Shown: in pieces, positions 46,380 to 58,577 of the stretch
How the letters are laid out: every line of letters starts with the position of its first letter
Numbering within the stretch: position 1 is the first letter of the stretch
DNA from: Eurosta solidaginis
Taxonomy: Eukaryota; Arthropoda; Insecta; Diptera; Tephritidae
Length of the DNA stretch: 64,000 nt
Assembly (NCBI RefSeq): GCF_040869045.1
Contig: NC_090323.1
Location: 266,232,392-266,296,391, forward strand
Reading direction: 5' to 3'
Made by a program: the position numbers and the translations under genes
Notes under the pieces: model-generated
What the model was told of the DNA's origin: nothing
Database searches by the model: none
Seen by the model: only the letters and a program-made list of their open reading frames with translations

Positions 46380-47765
46380 GGCAGAAGATGGAATGATCCT
46401 AAAAGCAATCCTGAAATGATCCCGAATATGTCTTGAATTCATTCTCAAATGGGCCTAAATTGATCTAAAACTTACCGTGAAATGATCCTTATAAAATAGC
46501 AAACGGTCCAGAAATGATCCAGATTCCAGAAATAGTTCAGGCCGTGAATATATCAAAAACAACAATTCCGAAAGATTTGCGAGCACAATCCCTAAATAGT
46601 CGCGAAATCATGAGAAACACAGTACCAAATCAGTCATACAGTTATGATGAAAATAAAATACCCGCAATAGTCCCAGAACGGGTCGAGATTAATCCTGAAT
46701 GATCAGAAAATAATCATGTAACATTTCTGGAATCTGAATGTCTTGTAATAGTTCTTAAATTATCCCGCAACTCATCCCGCAAACAATTACGAAATTGATT
46801 TTTAACTATCCCGAAAAGTTTTCGAAAGTATTTCGAAAAAAAAATTCCGAAATTATATCAAATAGGTGTCAAAATAGTCCAGATTATCCCGAAAGCAATT
46901 CCACAACTAACTCGAAATATTCTTAAAAGCATTCCATTTTGGCCTAAAGCAATCCCGACGTGATCCGCAAATAGTACCAAAATCCTTGCAAATGATAGTC
47001 CCGAGATTGTTTCGAAAACAGCCCGAATTCATCCCAAAAAAAACTCAAAACGATTCAAAATTCAGTCGCGAATAGTCCAGAAGTGATTCAGAATCGGCGC
47101 CAAAATAGGCCCAGAATGATATTTTAAGATTCCGGAAACGATGCCAACTTCAATGCTAAATCAAATCTGAAGTGATTCCGAAAGAGTCAGGTGAGAGCAG
47201 AACTATTCCGAAATATTTTCGAAAGACCACTAAAATAAACACGAAAAAGTCCTGAAACTATCCCGTAACTGTTTTGCAATAGTCCGTAAATATTCCCGAA
47301 TACAATCACAAAAATAGTCGCGAAACCACCTCTAAGGTCGTTTCAAATTACCTACTCCAGAAAGGATACAAAAATATTTTCGAATATACCGCACAAGAAA
47401 TCTCAGCATGGTCCGAAGTTAGACTTGCCATTATTCCGAAATACTAAAGAATATGTGCCGAAAACAAATCTCGAATTAATCTAATAATATACCCAAAATC
47501 TCTAAATGGTTCTGCAACCGGTCAAATGATCCCGAAAACCTTTCATTCAAAATTGTCCCCAAAAATTCAGAATCTATATCAATTTAAGCCCGACATGACC
47601 AAGAATCTCAAAATATTTCTGAAAGAAAAAAAACTTAAAAACTACAGAAACGATCCAGAAAATATTCCCAAAATGATACAGGGATAGACCCAAAATAATC
47701 CTGAAAATGAACTCTTAAAGGTTCCAAAATGATCCCGAAGCAGCCTTGAAATAAACCATAAGTCC
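46380..47765 (+). repeat. Decayed short-period array, GATCCCGAAAT-like
   Basis: About 1.4 kb in which words such as AATGATCC, ATCCCGAAA, AGTCCAGAAATGAT and TTCCGAAA recur every 11-12 bp, with heavy mutation. The consensus is close to GATCCCGAAATGACCCC of the foldback satellite (22440-23500), with C/G to A/T changes. It is non-coding; the 62-codon frame at 46514-46702 is an accident of the array. A small patch with similar wording (CTTCGGGATAATTTTAAGGA) lies at 50940-51040. Confidence 0.6.
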
Positions 47766-49104
47766 TCTAGGTAGAGCCCATATTCCATTGGCAGGTGCGG
47801 GGAGGGTGCCTTAGCTCACTTTTTCAAAATTTCTTTGGCCTCGTTCTTTATGCACTATATACCAAATATCATTAGGTAAAGTCAAAGAGATTCAGAACTA
47901 TGAATAACGTTTAAATATATATAAAAGTAGGGATTTCCAGGGGCGTAGGACTCAGCCCACTTTTTACCATAACTTCCTTCCCTTTGTGCGTGAAATTTCC
48001 TAAAAGTCTTTCTAGACGTTCAAGCGTGAATGAGCAACAAAGCCAAAATCTGGAAGTATCCTTACTTTCTCATCGACCCAGAACCGGATCCACGAATTCA
48101 ATTTCAAATTATTTGTAAAATTGACGTGGGAAACCGTTTACCAAATCAGGGAGAGTCACATAGTTTATCATGTTTTTAAACGTGCTTTTTTTTAGCCGCT
48201 CTAAGTTAAGATCGAGCTATGCGATACGATCTCATGGATTACTATATAAATTCCCGCAGAAGTCCACTGGGTGTAAATACTTTGAAAGCAATTTTATGAA
48301 AAGGTGGAAAGCAAAGTTAGTGTTATGGCTATGAACTGTACCGTAACACCAGCAACATTTAATTAAGCTAACATTGTATGCAAACTTATCGCCGCCCACT
48401 TGTTTGTTAGCCATCAACTGGCAAAGTTTATATCTATTGACAGTTTGGCGTTGATTGAGGCGAAATCGCTTCCTTTTGAGATTTTTATGGTTTGATTAGC
48501 AATCAAAGACGCAGACGCATGAGTCCGACAACGATTTTACGCCATCAAACTCTCATCGCGTTGAAACTGGTCGTGATTGCGTCGGTTGTAGGCATTTTGC
48601 ACTTCATAAATTGATCTACATAAGTACTCACATTCTTACGAGGGCAGGTCAATTGTAGTCTTGATTTTTAAGAAGGAGGATATTTTTGGATTGTTTAAGC
48701 GCTTTCAGTATGTGAATGGAGCGACGCCCATTTCACTCGATTCAAATGCCTACTCAGTCTAAAGTAGCACATGGTGGCAAGAGTTATTCTTCGTTTGATT
48801 TCTAAGCTGTCTCTTCACAGTCTCGAGTTTATATTCGTCAACAGTAATAAAGGGGCAAAGGTGTGCGCCGATCCTTCGCCCAGCGGTTTAGGGGGCTCAG
48901 AATATACCCGTGGCAGGTATGCCTGTCATAAGAGTCATGTAAAATACCAAATTGCTTCAAGAGCTTTTGTAGCATAATCCTTTCAAGGGGTTGCCAGCGT
49001 AACTTATAGCCTCTCCAACTCAATTGCCAACCTTACCTCCCCGTGGCAAATCCTGTTTCCTTAACACCCGAGGCTTTGGCGTCCACAAGTTCCTCACGGA
49101 TCTA
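47766..49104. other. Unassigned non-coding DNA
   Basis: 48850-49080 is GC-richer, with GTGGCAGGTATGCCTGTCATAA and a following segment that reads on to about 49280. I suspect an old dispersed repeat here from its texture, but there is no second copy in this window to prove it. Confidence 0.4.
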
Positions 49105-49125
49105 GGGGGGGGGGGGGGGGGGGGG
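49105..49125 (+). repeat. Homopolymer of 21 G
   Basis: Uninterrupted G run in the presumed old repeat 48850-49280. Long G runs are rare in AT-rich fly DNA and prone to sequencing and replication slippage; they can fold as a G-quadruplex. Confidence 0.9.
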
Positions 49126-51619
49126 TTGGCTATAAGGTTTCATAATGTCATACTTAATCGTGCCAGAGATGATCGGGCTAATACTGTTATGGTGCTTGGT
49201 CCAGCAAAGGACCGTCAAAATCGATAAGGCCCTTCTGGAGTGTCCTTATCACTACAACAACAGCAACAACAGCATGTCAGTAAGTACTTCTTCTTGGCCC
49301 TATATATCGCAAGACACGGGATTTTTTGCCTCTTTATCTAATATAGAGACGGCAGTATTCACGGTACTTGAGCATACGCCAATAATTGTACACTCTTAAA
49401 ATAGATTGTGTCATCACGGTTTAGTTCTGCTGCTCTTTTGGTTTCAAATGGCTCGGAGAGGCCCTTACAGTTATTTACGGAGCTGGTGGTCTTGCTCAAC
49501 GTCATTTGGCAGAGACTTAATAACTTTGCAGGGAACTTAAACTAAGAAAGGATACACATCAAAGATACTCAGCGCTAATTGCAAGACTGTTAATGTAAAA
49601 TTCGATCTGTAAATCAATTTAATTATGTATATAGTCCGACCTATTGAACGACCCTCTTACCTACACACATTCGCGCATGCGTCGGCATATTTAAGAACAA
49701 AGAAAACGGCCTAACATTGTAACTTACAAGGTGGCAACACCAAAATGTCGGCAACACCAAAAACATGTATTTAGATGTTGTGAAAGCGATAAAAATGCTG
49801 TAGATATGCGCAACTTTAAGCTTGCAAACTATTCGTCGATGTGGTGAAGAAACAAGAAAAAGCGCAGCTTAATAAAATCAATACGAAACCAACAAAAAAG
49901 TAGAAAAGATTCAATGTAGCAGTACTCGAAGCTGTGTTGCAAGTTTGGTGCTAACTTGCGCACTCTTCCAAAAAATCTTGCACATTTTATTGTTTTTGTA
50001 TTGCTAGATATCTTTGCAAACCATTTGTGCGTTATCAGTTAAAAGCTGCCAACTACTTGGATTTTTTCCGCATATACAAAACGCATTTGCAATTAATTAA
50101 CGGCCACTAAATTGGGTGTAAAGTGTTTTACCAAAAGTCAGCACATTTAGGGTAATTGTTGTTGTTGTTGCTCTTGTTGTTTAGGTCATTCACATGCGCC
50201 TATCGCCAGTAGGTGGGGAAATTCTATTGATTGCAAGTCGTAAGGCTACACTAAATAAAACCCCATTTTGCTATTCTAAAGATCTTATCTCAAGAACGCG
50301 TGAAGTGAATTGAAAGCGGGAAAATTTCAATGGGCAATCGCACATACGAGTAAAATGTGTAGAATTTGTTGTTGCATAGTTCAGATGCAGAATTTATGAT
50401 TATCTGAAAGTGCGTACGTGAGTAAAATGAATTGAGTATTATTTTAAGCAGGCTGGACTGTCCATATGCGGCCTCTTTGAAGGGGATACATTTTCATGGC
50501 CTTTTGGGATGACTTTTGCGATTCCTAAAGGTATTCAAGCCATGTTCTGCTGTGCTTGTTATTCAAATGGAACTTGGCGGCCGAAGTTATACTACTTGAG
50601 TGGTAATACATTTTAGTGGATACACTGCACCATAGATCTTTGGGTCTAGGCCCGTGGTACGCAAACATCAAACTCTTTAGAAAAAGCTTGATTCGCATCT
50701 CCGCGTATCAAAACTTTTACAACTGTTGAATCACGGTTACTGGTTAGTGTTTTCGCTATACTTTTGTTGAGTCGAATAAAAAGAAAATGTGGTAAAAGAA
50801 AAAAAGAGCAGAAAAAATGGGACTTCTCGTTTTCGCCATTAAAATGAGGGTACATGGATTCATGCTATAAAGCGAGGACTGATCGTCTTTTTTCCATGGA
50901 GGAAGTCATACCACACCATTCAAGTAGATGTGGACACATCATGTTGGGACTACTTCGGGTCTGTTCCATGAACATTTCGGATGACTTCAGGAAAACTTCG
51001 GGATAATTTTAAGGATAACTTTGAAACTGTTTCGATGCAAAATTGGAATCATTTTGAAAAGTATCTTTACTTTCCTTATAACGTAATTTTCTTGTTGGCA
51101 TTTTGACGCCACCTGGAAGCCTATAAAGATGAACCGCATTGCTTGCGCTTATAAATTCTAGAAGAGAGCTCTTTGAGGTCGGCTTAAAAAGTAGCTTAGG
51201 ATAGTAAAGGTTTCTTTTAATGTAAAAGCGCTGTAAGATGCCCGTTTTGCAGCTTAAGTTTTCAACGTAGGTTCTGTGTGTTCCCATTAATATTAAGTGT
51301 TCAGTCGTGTGATGATGTTGGCACATTTCGAGTGCCAGCTAAGACGATCACTATTGATCAGGTACTTAAGTACATGTAGTTATGGACACCAAAATAAACT
51401 TTAATATGGGGACATACCAGTCCTAAGTCATCATGTCTTTTCACATTCAAATTGCAGTAGGTTAATTGTCCTTATTTCCCCTGCCATCTTCTTTGTCCTC
51501 ATAGCGATTCAAGGAGGTGGGTAAAATAATTTTATAGCAATTACCTAACATGACATATATGACATCACAGGCGCTCGAAAGAAACAGCACAGTCATCAGG
51601 TTTACTTGAGTGCAGCAGT
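49126..51619. other. Unassigned non-coding DNA
   Basis: It contains CAA/CAG steps at 49255-49275 and GTTGTT steps at 50157-50180. A GGATAA/TTCGGGA patch at 50940-51040 resembles the degenerate array at 46380-47765. No gene found. Confidence 0.45.
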
Positions 51620-52212
51620 CAGGCGCAATGCTTATATTAGGGACGCTGTCCCCACGCCACCGAAGACTTTAGAGGTTTTGCTTAACCTTCCCCAAATAGA
51701 CTTTTTAGTAAGCTCCAGGCAAGTTGTAATGCGGTAAGACTGAGTGCAACCCTGCCATAGGGCGATATCAGATGTGTCCGTGCGACCAATCTGCGAACCA
51801 TCTCGGAAAACTTTCGTCAACTAGATTATACTACTTCAGCTCTTCCTCTAGCGAAAAAATTCTTCATCAGAATCCCAAAGCGACACAAATAAGATGATAT
51901 CTTTGATCCATACCCAGAATCTACAGCAGTATCAATGGATGGCTGCAACCTGAATGATAATATGGGCAGTGGTATCAACCTAAAATATCTTTCGCTCTCC
52001 TTAATTAATAAGCTTTCAAGCGACTGCAGAACTAATAGCCATAAAGGTGGTTACGCCATGACTTCTATTTACGAATCTCAACTCGAACATTCCAACAGAG
52101 ATCAAATCTTTTCAGGGCAGGAGCACTTCTTCAAAGGTTTCAATAGAATGCAGACAGCCGCAGTTTGACAGAGCTTGGTTCCTGCGCTACATTAGGTATA
52201 ACCTAACCTATT
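51620..52212 (+). mobile_element. Decayed LINE fragment (RT end and RNase H start) with CCTAA-type tail
   Basis: Plus-strand translation in broken frames gives IRDAVPTPPKTLEVLLNLPQIDFLV, which aligns with the GALRTTPTMALNVMLNIYPVDI block of the neighbouring LINE. Further on, VSMDGCNLNDNMGSGI aligns with the first RNase H block FTDGSKLDGEVGGG. The 3' end is ATAACCTAACCTATT at 52199-52213. The Asp of the first RNase H block is kept but surrounding residues have changed. Most of RNase H and the whole zinc knuckle are deleted before the tail. Confidence 0.65.
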
Positions 52213-52555
52213 GCTTTAAATTTGAGATTTATGCCTTCACATCGGCACCGGTCGATAAAATTTGAAGCACGCTATCTTTTTACCAACTAACTCGCCACAT
52301 TTAAATGCTGAAGGTGTCGGAAACATTTTTCGGAGGGATAAGTGTTGCTGATACATCAGGAACTTGGGGCCTAAAGCGGTTCGACTGCTAAAGAAATTGG
52401 ATTCGTCACACAAGTGAGGTTGGGAATTGAGTAGTGGAAGCTTAAAATTGCGCTGTTATCCCCTTGAATGGATTGATCTACACAGTCCTTCGAATCACTG
52501 GTTTCGTGCTTTTCAAACTTAAGAACTTGATTAAGTAAATAAGAAGAATCGTCAG

Positions 52556-52569
52556 CTAATGTTCCATAT
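52556..52569. repeat. 14-bp TSD, left copy (LINE 52570-53929)
   Basis: CTAATGTTCCATAT recurs exactly at 53930-53943, right after the CCTAA tail of the LINE. Confidence 0.85.
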
Positions 52570-53068
52570 GGTGGTCAAACCGATTCTGCTATATGGGTTG
52601 CTGGTCCGGTGGAAAGCACTGGACACGGCGAGCACCTCCAAAATGTTTATGTCCGTGCAACAGATGGCGCTGATCGGTATCAGTGGCGCTCTCAGAACAA
52701 CACCTACCATGGCACTGAACGTCATGCTGAACATATATCCAGTAGATATTGCGGGAAAGGCGGCCGCGGCCAGGTCGTTGGTCAGGCTTCGTGATATGGG
52801 CTATGGGCTTTTTGACTTCGGTCACTCTACCCTTCTTACGAATTTCGACTTTATCCCGGACAGAACGGACTATTGTATGCCGATAACTGCTCCCTATACA
52901 ACCTTCACCCCAGTCATTCCACCGAGAGAGAGGTGGGGAAGAGGAATTATCTGGGGTATGGGACCGGTTAATTTGTTCACGGATGGGTCGAAGCTGGACG
53001 GAGAGGTTGGTGGGGGGTGGGGGGGTGGGGGTCTTTTGTCAAGAGCTAAATGTAAGCCGCAAGTTTAA
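52559..53068 (+). pseudogene. LINE ORF2 part 1: RT C-terminal region to start of RNase H
   Basis: 169-codon frame. From the element border it reads VVKPILLYGLLVRWKALDTAS, the conserved block after RT, then GISGALRTTPTMALNVML and a long Pro- and Tyr-containing linker. It ends with NLFTDGSKLDGEV, the first RNase H block with its catalytic Asp. The frame is then lost in the G-rich run; the true continuation is in the next frame from about 53030. The ATG at 52559 lies in the target-site duplication and is not an initiation codon. Confidence 0.85.
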
Positions 53069-53929
53069 TTCGGCTGATCATTGCAGTGTATTCCAAGCGG
53101 AAGTTGCTGCAATTAAGGAGGCGGTGGCTGAAATGCTATCCAGTGCTACTACGGTTAGGGAATTCAATATCTACTCTGATAGCCAAGCGGCTATCAAGGC
53201 CTTGAGCTCAAGTACAGTGCGATCGAGGGTGGTCTGGAAGTGCCTGACCTCGCTTGCGATTGCATCGATTTATTTTACAATTAAGATTATCTGGGTCCCG
53301 GGCCATAGTGATATACCGGGTAACTGTCAAGCGGATCTCTTAGCTCGCATCGGTACAACTGAACCGGATGAAGATGGCTGTAGGTATTTCGGGATTCCGT
53401 TGGCCACCTGTGGATTGCTTCTCCATAGCTGGGCCTCGAGTCAGCTCAGCAAACTTTGGGCGGACACCACGTCTTGCAGGGTAGCAAGATCTTTCTGGCC
53501 GAAAGTGGATGGCAGAAGATCTGCTGAAACAATTGGGTTCACGAAGGCTCACCTATCAATGGTCATTGGGGTTTTGACAGGGCACTTTCCCATGGGTATC
53601 CATGCGGTACGTCTCAATATACTGGAAACTCCATCCTGCTGCAGCTGTATGGAGGATGATGAGGTGGAATCACCAAATCACTTTATGCTTGGTTGCCCAG
53701 CTTTTGCCAGAACTAGGCGAAAGTACTTCGGGCACGACTCACTTGGATCTCCCGAGGATTTATCCAAAGTTGAGATCGGTATCATTCGGAGCTTTATCGT
53801 TGCTACCCAGCGATTCTCTAAGTAGCTAGATCTAAGTCACCGTTATTTTCTGTGTATGTGGTATCACAACGGACGTTCGTGTTGTCCAAGTGAGCTATCC
53901 TTATCAGGGCAGCTACCACATAACCTAAC
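52570..53929 (+). mobile_element. 5'-truncated LINE with near-complete RNase H and zinc knuckle
   Basis: The copy begins after the RT palm, at the VVKPILLYG block, and runs through the RT-RNase H linker, the RNase H domain and a Cys-rich tail to a 3' end of ATAACCTAACC. A 14-bp TSD flanks it. Codons are largely intact except for one frameshift in a G-rich stretch at 53008-53031, so it is the youngest and best reference LINE in the window. It is related to the copies at 24291, 51620 and 59740, and more distantly to 3878-5657. It lies 357 bp right of another LINE remnant with the same orientation. Confidence 0.88.
52983..53825 (+). pseudogene. LINE ORF2 part 2: RNase H and C-terminal zinc knuckle
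   Basis: 280-codon frame; meaningful from GVFCQELNVS onward. FQAEVAAIKEA carries the catalytic Glu, IYSDSQAAIKAL the second Asp, and IIWVPGHSDIPGNCQADLLAR the last Asp, with the conserved WVPGHS. With TDGSK from the other frame, all four catalytic acidic residues are present. The tail has LTGHFPMGIHAVRL and then CCSCMEDDEVESPNHFMLGC, a complete C-x2-C...H-x4-C knuckle. It ends at a TAG (53823-53825), followed by a roughly 100-bp 3' UTR. Only the frameshift and the missing 5' end make it defective. Confidence 0.88.
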
Positions 53930-53943
53930 CTAATGTTCCATAT
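53930..53943. repeat. 14-bp TSD, right copy (LINE 52570-53929)
   Basis: Exact second copy of CTAATGTTCCATAT. Confidence 0.85.
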
Positions 53944-54975
53944 AAGCTTAACTAAGCTCTCATTAGTAAAACCCATCCACGCTTCTTTGGGGCCAAAAAT
54001 GGGTTGAGCTATTTTGCTTAATTTAATGTTCTTTTTCTGCTTTTTGTTTTGTTGTACAATATTTCATAGTATTTCGATGAACTCGCTGCAAGCGCCTTTC
54101 CACCTGTTTGTACTTGAGTATTTATTCATTTTTGTTTTTGTTGCGTTGTAATGAAACGCCGGTACAATCAGCTGCATAATTAACTGATTCGTTTTAAAAA
54201 GCATTTAATTTGCATGTCGGCAAAGGCTGGCAGCGGTGAATTTTCCACTTATTTTGCATGGCATTTTTCTTGCATTTGCATTTTGTTCGCTACTGTGTTA
54301 CATCTTAATCAGCATTTAGAAGCTGAATGAGTTTGAATTGGTAAATTTCATGCAACACCTGGCCAGGAGGCATCATGTCGTTTGTGTGAATGTGTCCGAA
54401 AACAAATATGAGGTGAGGTATTTATAATACAAAATTGTCCATTGAAACGCCGAGCGTTTATGAAAATGCCAGTGCTGTGCAAAATGTGCATTCGGAGTCA
54501 CACGTTAATAGGTAATGATTTCACCGGCATGTGAAGCTTAATACGTAAAGAAATGATATCCCATTTACTTATTTGGAAGTACCCTGATTCATGGTCCGTT
54601 ACTTCAGTAATGTATGCCATTAGCAAAATAGCCATCAATATCTTCGACCCTCAGATATATATATTCAGGCTTCATATATGTACATGCCATCGAATTTCGA
54701 ATATCTTCATTTATTTACAACCAACAATAGTAGTACAAATTCAATCCCTATTTAACTTATAACTAGTAAATACCACTATCCCTTCCAACTCATCGACTTT
54801 TATAGAACCGCAGAACGATAGCTTCTAGAAAATGATGTCTTTATTCCTCTCTGGATTGTTCGCTGTCACGTTCTCTACTCTTCTTTCGCCTACCTATCTT
54901 TAATTCCCTTGTATCTCACATTCGCTGACACTGTCGCTGCTGCCTTTAATCTCCAACATATGTGTATGTGTGGTA
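53944..54975. other. Unassigned non-coding DNA
   Basis: No gene or element recognised; AT-rich with TGCAT-type words at 54200-54300. Confidence 0.45.
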
Positions 54976-55317
54976 ACCTGGGTCGATTTGTATAGACGGA
55001 AGTTAACGGATATCGCGCCATCGATTTTTCGATAGGATTTGGGCTCAGGAAAAACAAGAAAGGATCTGGCATCATAATCAATAAATGTCAATTTGTATGA
55101 CAAAATGTCAAAATGAAATTAAAACAAACAAATGGCATCTCAAAATATAAACGTCACTTAGAACTTACATAGAAAATCAAAATTCAACAGACTTCTAAGT
55201 CAAGTTAAGTGTTGCTAAGTTTTGAGTAATCAGTAACATGCAATGTTCATTTAACAGAACTGTAAGTGACAGTTCTCAAGTCACGTCAAGTCTATGCTAA
55301 ATATCAGTAATGGAGCC

Positions 55318-56408
55318 TTAAAGGTGTCTAAGTTCAGCGGTAATCGAATATAATATACTCAGCGTGAGCTTCAATTGTACATTTCATTTCAGATAAATTA
55401 CTTTTGTACATAACCCGTTTAAAAAATGTCTCCCCATTTCCTCTTACAATAAAACTTGATAAGTGAAATATCATTGAATCAAAACAATTTTTTGCAAAGT
55501 CTTGAATGTCACAACGATCAGTATGAACGCCACATAACATAACTCAGTTAATATAAGTGACCAGTACGGGAACACACCATTCTTTGGCCAGCTTCATATT
55601 CACATATACATTTTGTAATCTCTATATTCACATGCACATGTTATCGATAAGTCAATATAACTTCTTCGTACATTTTGTGATCACTAATTCTCGTTGTACA
55701 TACCGGCAAATTTTCTATACTTACTAATAAACCTTATACAACTATTTGATAAAACTAAATAAAATCCAGTGTATTAATATATTAAAATCCGGTAGTAGTG
55801 CAGTTTATGCTGAGTATTTATTTCGAAACCAAAACCATCGACTTTAAATTGTAAAAGTCTACAACCATACAACAACGTGAAGAGGGTTGGTTCATCACGC
55901 CAGATATACAGAAAAACAACTGCTGAAGGGTCAGGTGACTCGTTCGTTGGCTTCGCGGAATATGACCCGGCATTTCATATAGAATCTATTTGGATTCTGC
56001 TCCCGCCACTAAGTTATAGCTTATTATTCTAGTCTAGGACCCTTTTGAACTTGTTTTATATACAAGCTGCCGTGGTCTTTAACCGATCTCGCCCATTTTT
56101 TCTAGAAATATTTCCTGCTATAGGAAAAATTTGTGTACCAAATTTTATTACGATCCGTAAATTTTTCTTCGAGTTATGGCTCCCGAAACATAGAAAATAG
56201 CTTAGTCATAAAAGGGGCGGTGCCACGCCCATTTTTAAAATGTGGAGTTTTTCCTATTTACTGTTACAAATCCACTTGGGAAATAAAATATCATTGATAT
56301 AAAGCTCTTTTTTTGTAAAGATATGGCTTATTTTATTCGTCCACAACCCTTTTGAAAATCTTTTATATAAAAGTGGGCGTGGTTCTTAACCGATTTCGTT
56401 AATTTTAT
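55318..56408 (+). mobile_element. Helentron-like element copy E, left part
   Basis: The left end TCTAAGTTCAGCGGTAATCGA is a diverged form of the family hairpin, followed by ATACTCAGCGTGAGCT. From 56150 it aligns closely with copy D: CTTCGAGTTATGGCT, GGGGCGGTGCCACGCCCATT, ATATAAAGCTCTTTTTT, GTGGGCGTGGTTCTTAACCG. The alignment breaks at 56408 and resumes at 58577, so an insertion of about 2.16 kb lies between. TTAATTTTAT occurs at both break points (56399-56408, 58567-58576), a possible 10-bp TSD. Confidence 0.6.
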
Positions 56409-58566
56409 AAGCTTTTATTTACTTTCACTTTTGTTGTCTGTAATGGAATCTTGCAAGTTAAATTTGATACACTTCCCGGTGTCCGATTGAGCTGAAATTT
56501 TGCACACATGTATAACTCCGATGACAATGCAATATTACTTTGTTAGAATTCGATAAATTAATCGATAACACAGTTATCGGTAAAGATTTGTATTTACTTT
56601 GGCATAACAGCCTAAGTCCCATACAAACACGCCGGTACCTATCCGTGGATTGTGATATTTGGACGTGGTGAATCACGTGTCACGCGTGGTGAATCTCATC
56701 GCTTGCGAAAAGCGGAGACACAACCCTCTGTTGTATTTCTGTGTATAACCAACATAGCTGAATTTTTAAGGCTGTTTAACCCTGTAATCTTTTCTGTAAT
56801 TTATTTTGCTTTTGGAAAAATTACCTATTTGAAAAAAGCTGGCTGAAAAATATTGGCATAACAGCTTAAGTTAAATCAAGAATGGAAAATCTTTGGAAAA
56901 TTTGAGCAGATGTGACAATTTCGCGCGTCCGTTGAACGAAATATTGACAATCTGCTGATCATCGCTAAGAAATTAGCGACATTCCATCAACTAAGCAGCA
57001 CTTTAGCAATACTACTGTTATTATTTGGCCGCTCAAACACACAAATATTAATTGTGCATTAAATCTAAAATATACAAATACACCATAATAATTTACACGG
57101 CCAAAGCCATAATAATTCACACGGGTCATCAATTCTTTCTCTGATTCAAAATCTGAACTACCAGCGCTACCGTCAACAGCTCAGTGTCATCACTGCCAGT
57201 AGCGCCAATAACACCAAACTCGTGCCTGACACACAAAAGTCGTTTCACTCAATAGCGCAAGTAAAATGTACTACGCACTCACTACTAAGAAGCGTCAAAA
57301 ATTCGCTTGGAGTAATTTCGTCAATGAGCTACCATTGAGCTGGCACCGCATTGGCGCTGGCGCCATGCAATTTACATCACTAAAATTGCGCAAATGCCCA
57401 GGCTCATGACTTCAATACTTATATTTACAATGCTTTAAACTTTAAATACACCTCTGAAGTTGCTGCGCATAAAATGTGTATTAATAAATTCCAATACGCA
57501 TTATACCAAAATTTTTTGAATATAAAGATATTGCATGCGCGAACTTCGGTGGAAAGCAGCGGAGCGTAACAAAATTCTAGTAGGTCACTTTCACCACACC
57601 AAAAACTTTAACACAATTTTTAACATAATTTAAGCACAGAAATACACTGATTGGAGTTTTAGTGAGTAAAAGTTAAAATTCTGAACACATTAGCTGATAA
57701 AAAGTGTACAAATAATTATTAAATAGCAAATACAGACAGTGGTAGTTTAACAAATTCTGCTGTGGTAAGTGGTGAATGTGACCTACTAGAATTTTGTGAA
57801 GCTTGCCGCACACGATTTTTCGTCTATGCAATGTCTCTATATTATATCGTTTCTGAATTTACGCAGATGTAACTGAAATATGTGTTTTTGTTTCACCTCC
57901 TTTACTTATATTTAAAGCTTTTCTAAGAACAAGCTTCTATTACTTGTTAATAAAACGAACTAAAAAGTAAAAAATAAAATTAAAGAAAAAAAAACTTTTT
58001 TAAAAATAAGCTTTTATTATTTTGGTTAATAAAATTAACTAAAAAGTAAACAATAAATTGACTCTAAAGAAATATAACACTTTATAAGTTCATTGTAAGC
58101 TTAAACGATAATTAGGCTTTTTCGTCTGCGACAAAAAAATTCTATATTGTACATAATTATATATTTTTAACATTAAAACTTTACACCTAAATTATTAAAT
58201 CTTACAGTTTATATCACAGTCCTAATTGTTCTAATAAAAGCGTGTTACACTGCGATAGCAAGAAAAGGAGATCCTAAATGTTCTTAATTATACCATCAAA
58301 ATTTAACACGTTTTTTATTAGAACAATTAGGTGTGATACAAACTGTAAGATTTAATAATTTAGGTGTAAAGTTTTAATGTTAAAAATATATAATTATGTA
58401 CAATATAGAATTTTTTTGTCGCAGACGAAAAAGCCTAATTATCGTTTAAGCTTACAATGAACTTATAAAGTGTTATATTTCTTTAGAGTCAATTTATTGT
58501 TTACTTTTTAGTTAATTTTATTAACCAAAATAATAAAAGCTTATTTTTAAAAAAGTTTTTTTTTCT
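56409..58566. mobile_element. Unidentified insertion inside Helentron copy E
   Basis: About 2.16 kb between two halves of copy E, flanked by TTAATTTTAT. The left 1.5 kb has no recognisable coding sequence and includes a short TIR unit (57569-57797). The right 0.6 kb is a near-perfect hairpin whose right arm reaches the insertion border. An approximately 80-bp tandem duplication lies at 57918-58079, overlapping the left hairpin arm. I cannot assign a class; because arm sequence overlaps the supposed TSD, the border may be blurred by a few bp. Confidence 0.5.
57569..57797. mobile_element. Short TIR unit (229 bp), MITE-like
   Basis: ACAAAATTCTAGTAGGTCAC...CACCAC at 57569-57597 is matched in inverse at 57769-57797 with one mismatch (29-bp arms). 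The interior is AT-rich and non-coding. I could not define a convincing TSD, so it may be a hairpin inside a larger element and not a free-standing MITE. Confidence 0.55.
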
Positions 58567-58577
58567 TTAATTTTATT
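57973..58577. repeat. Near-perfect long hairpin: 275-bp arms, 56-bp loop
   Basis: 57973-58247 and 58304-58577 are reverse complements over their full length, with only a few differences close to the loop (ATATCACAGTCC against the complement of GGTGTGATACA). AT content is high, but the arms contain diagnostic words such as TTCGTCTGCGACAAAA and CTTACAGTTT, so this is not simple-sequence pairing. No ORF. Transcription across it would give a long, perfect dsRNA stem. Confidence 0.9.
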
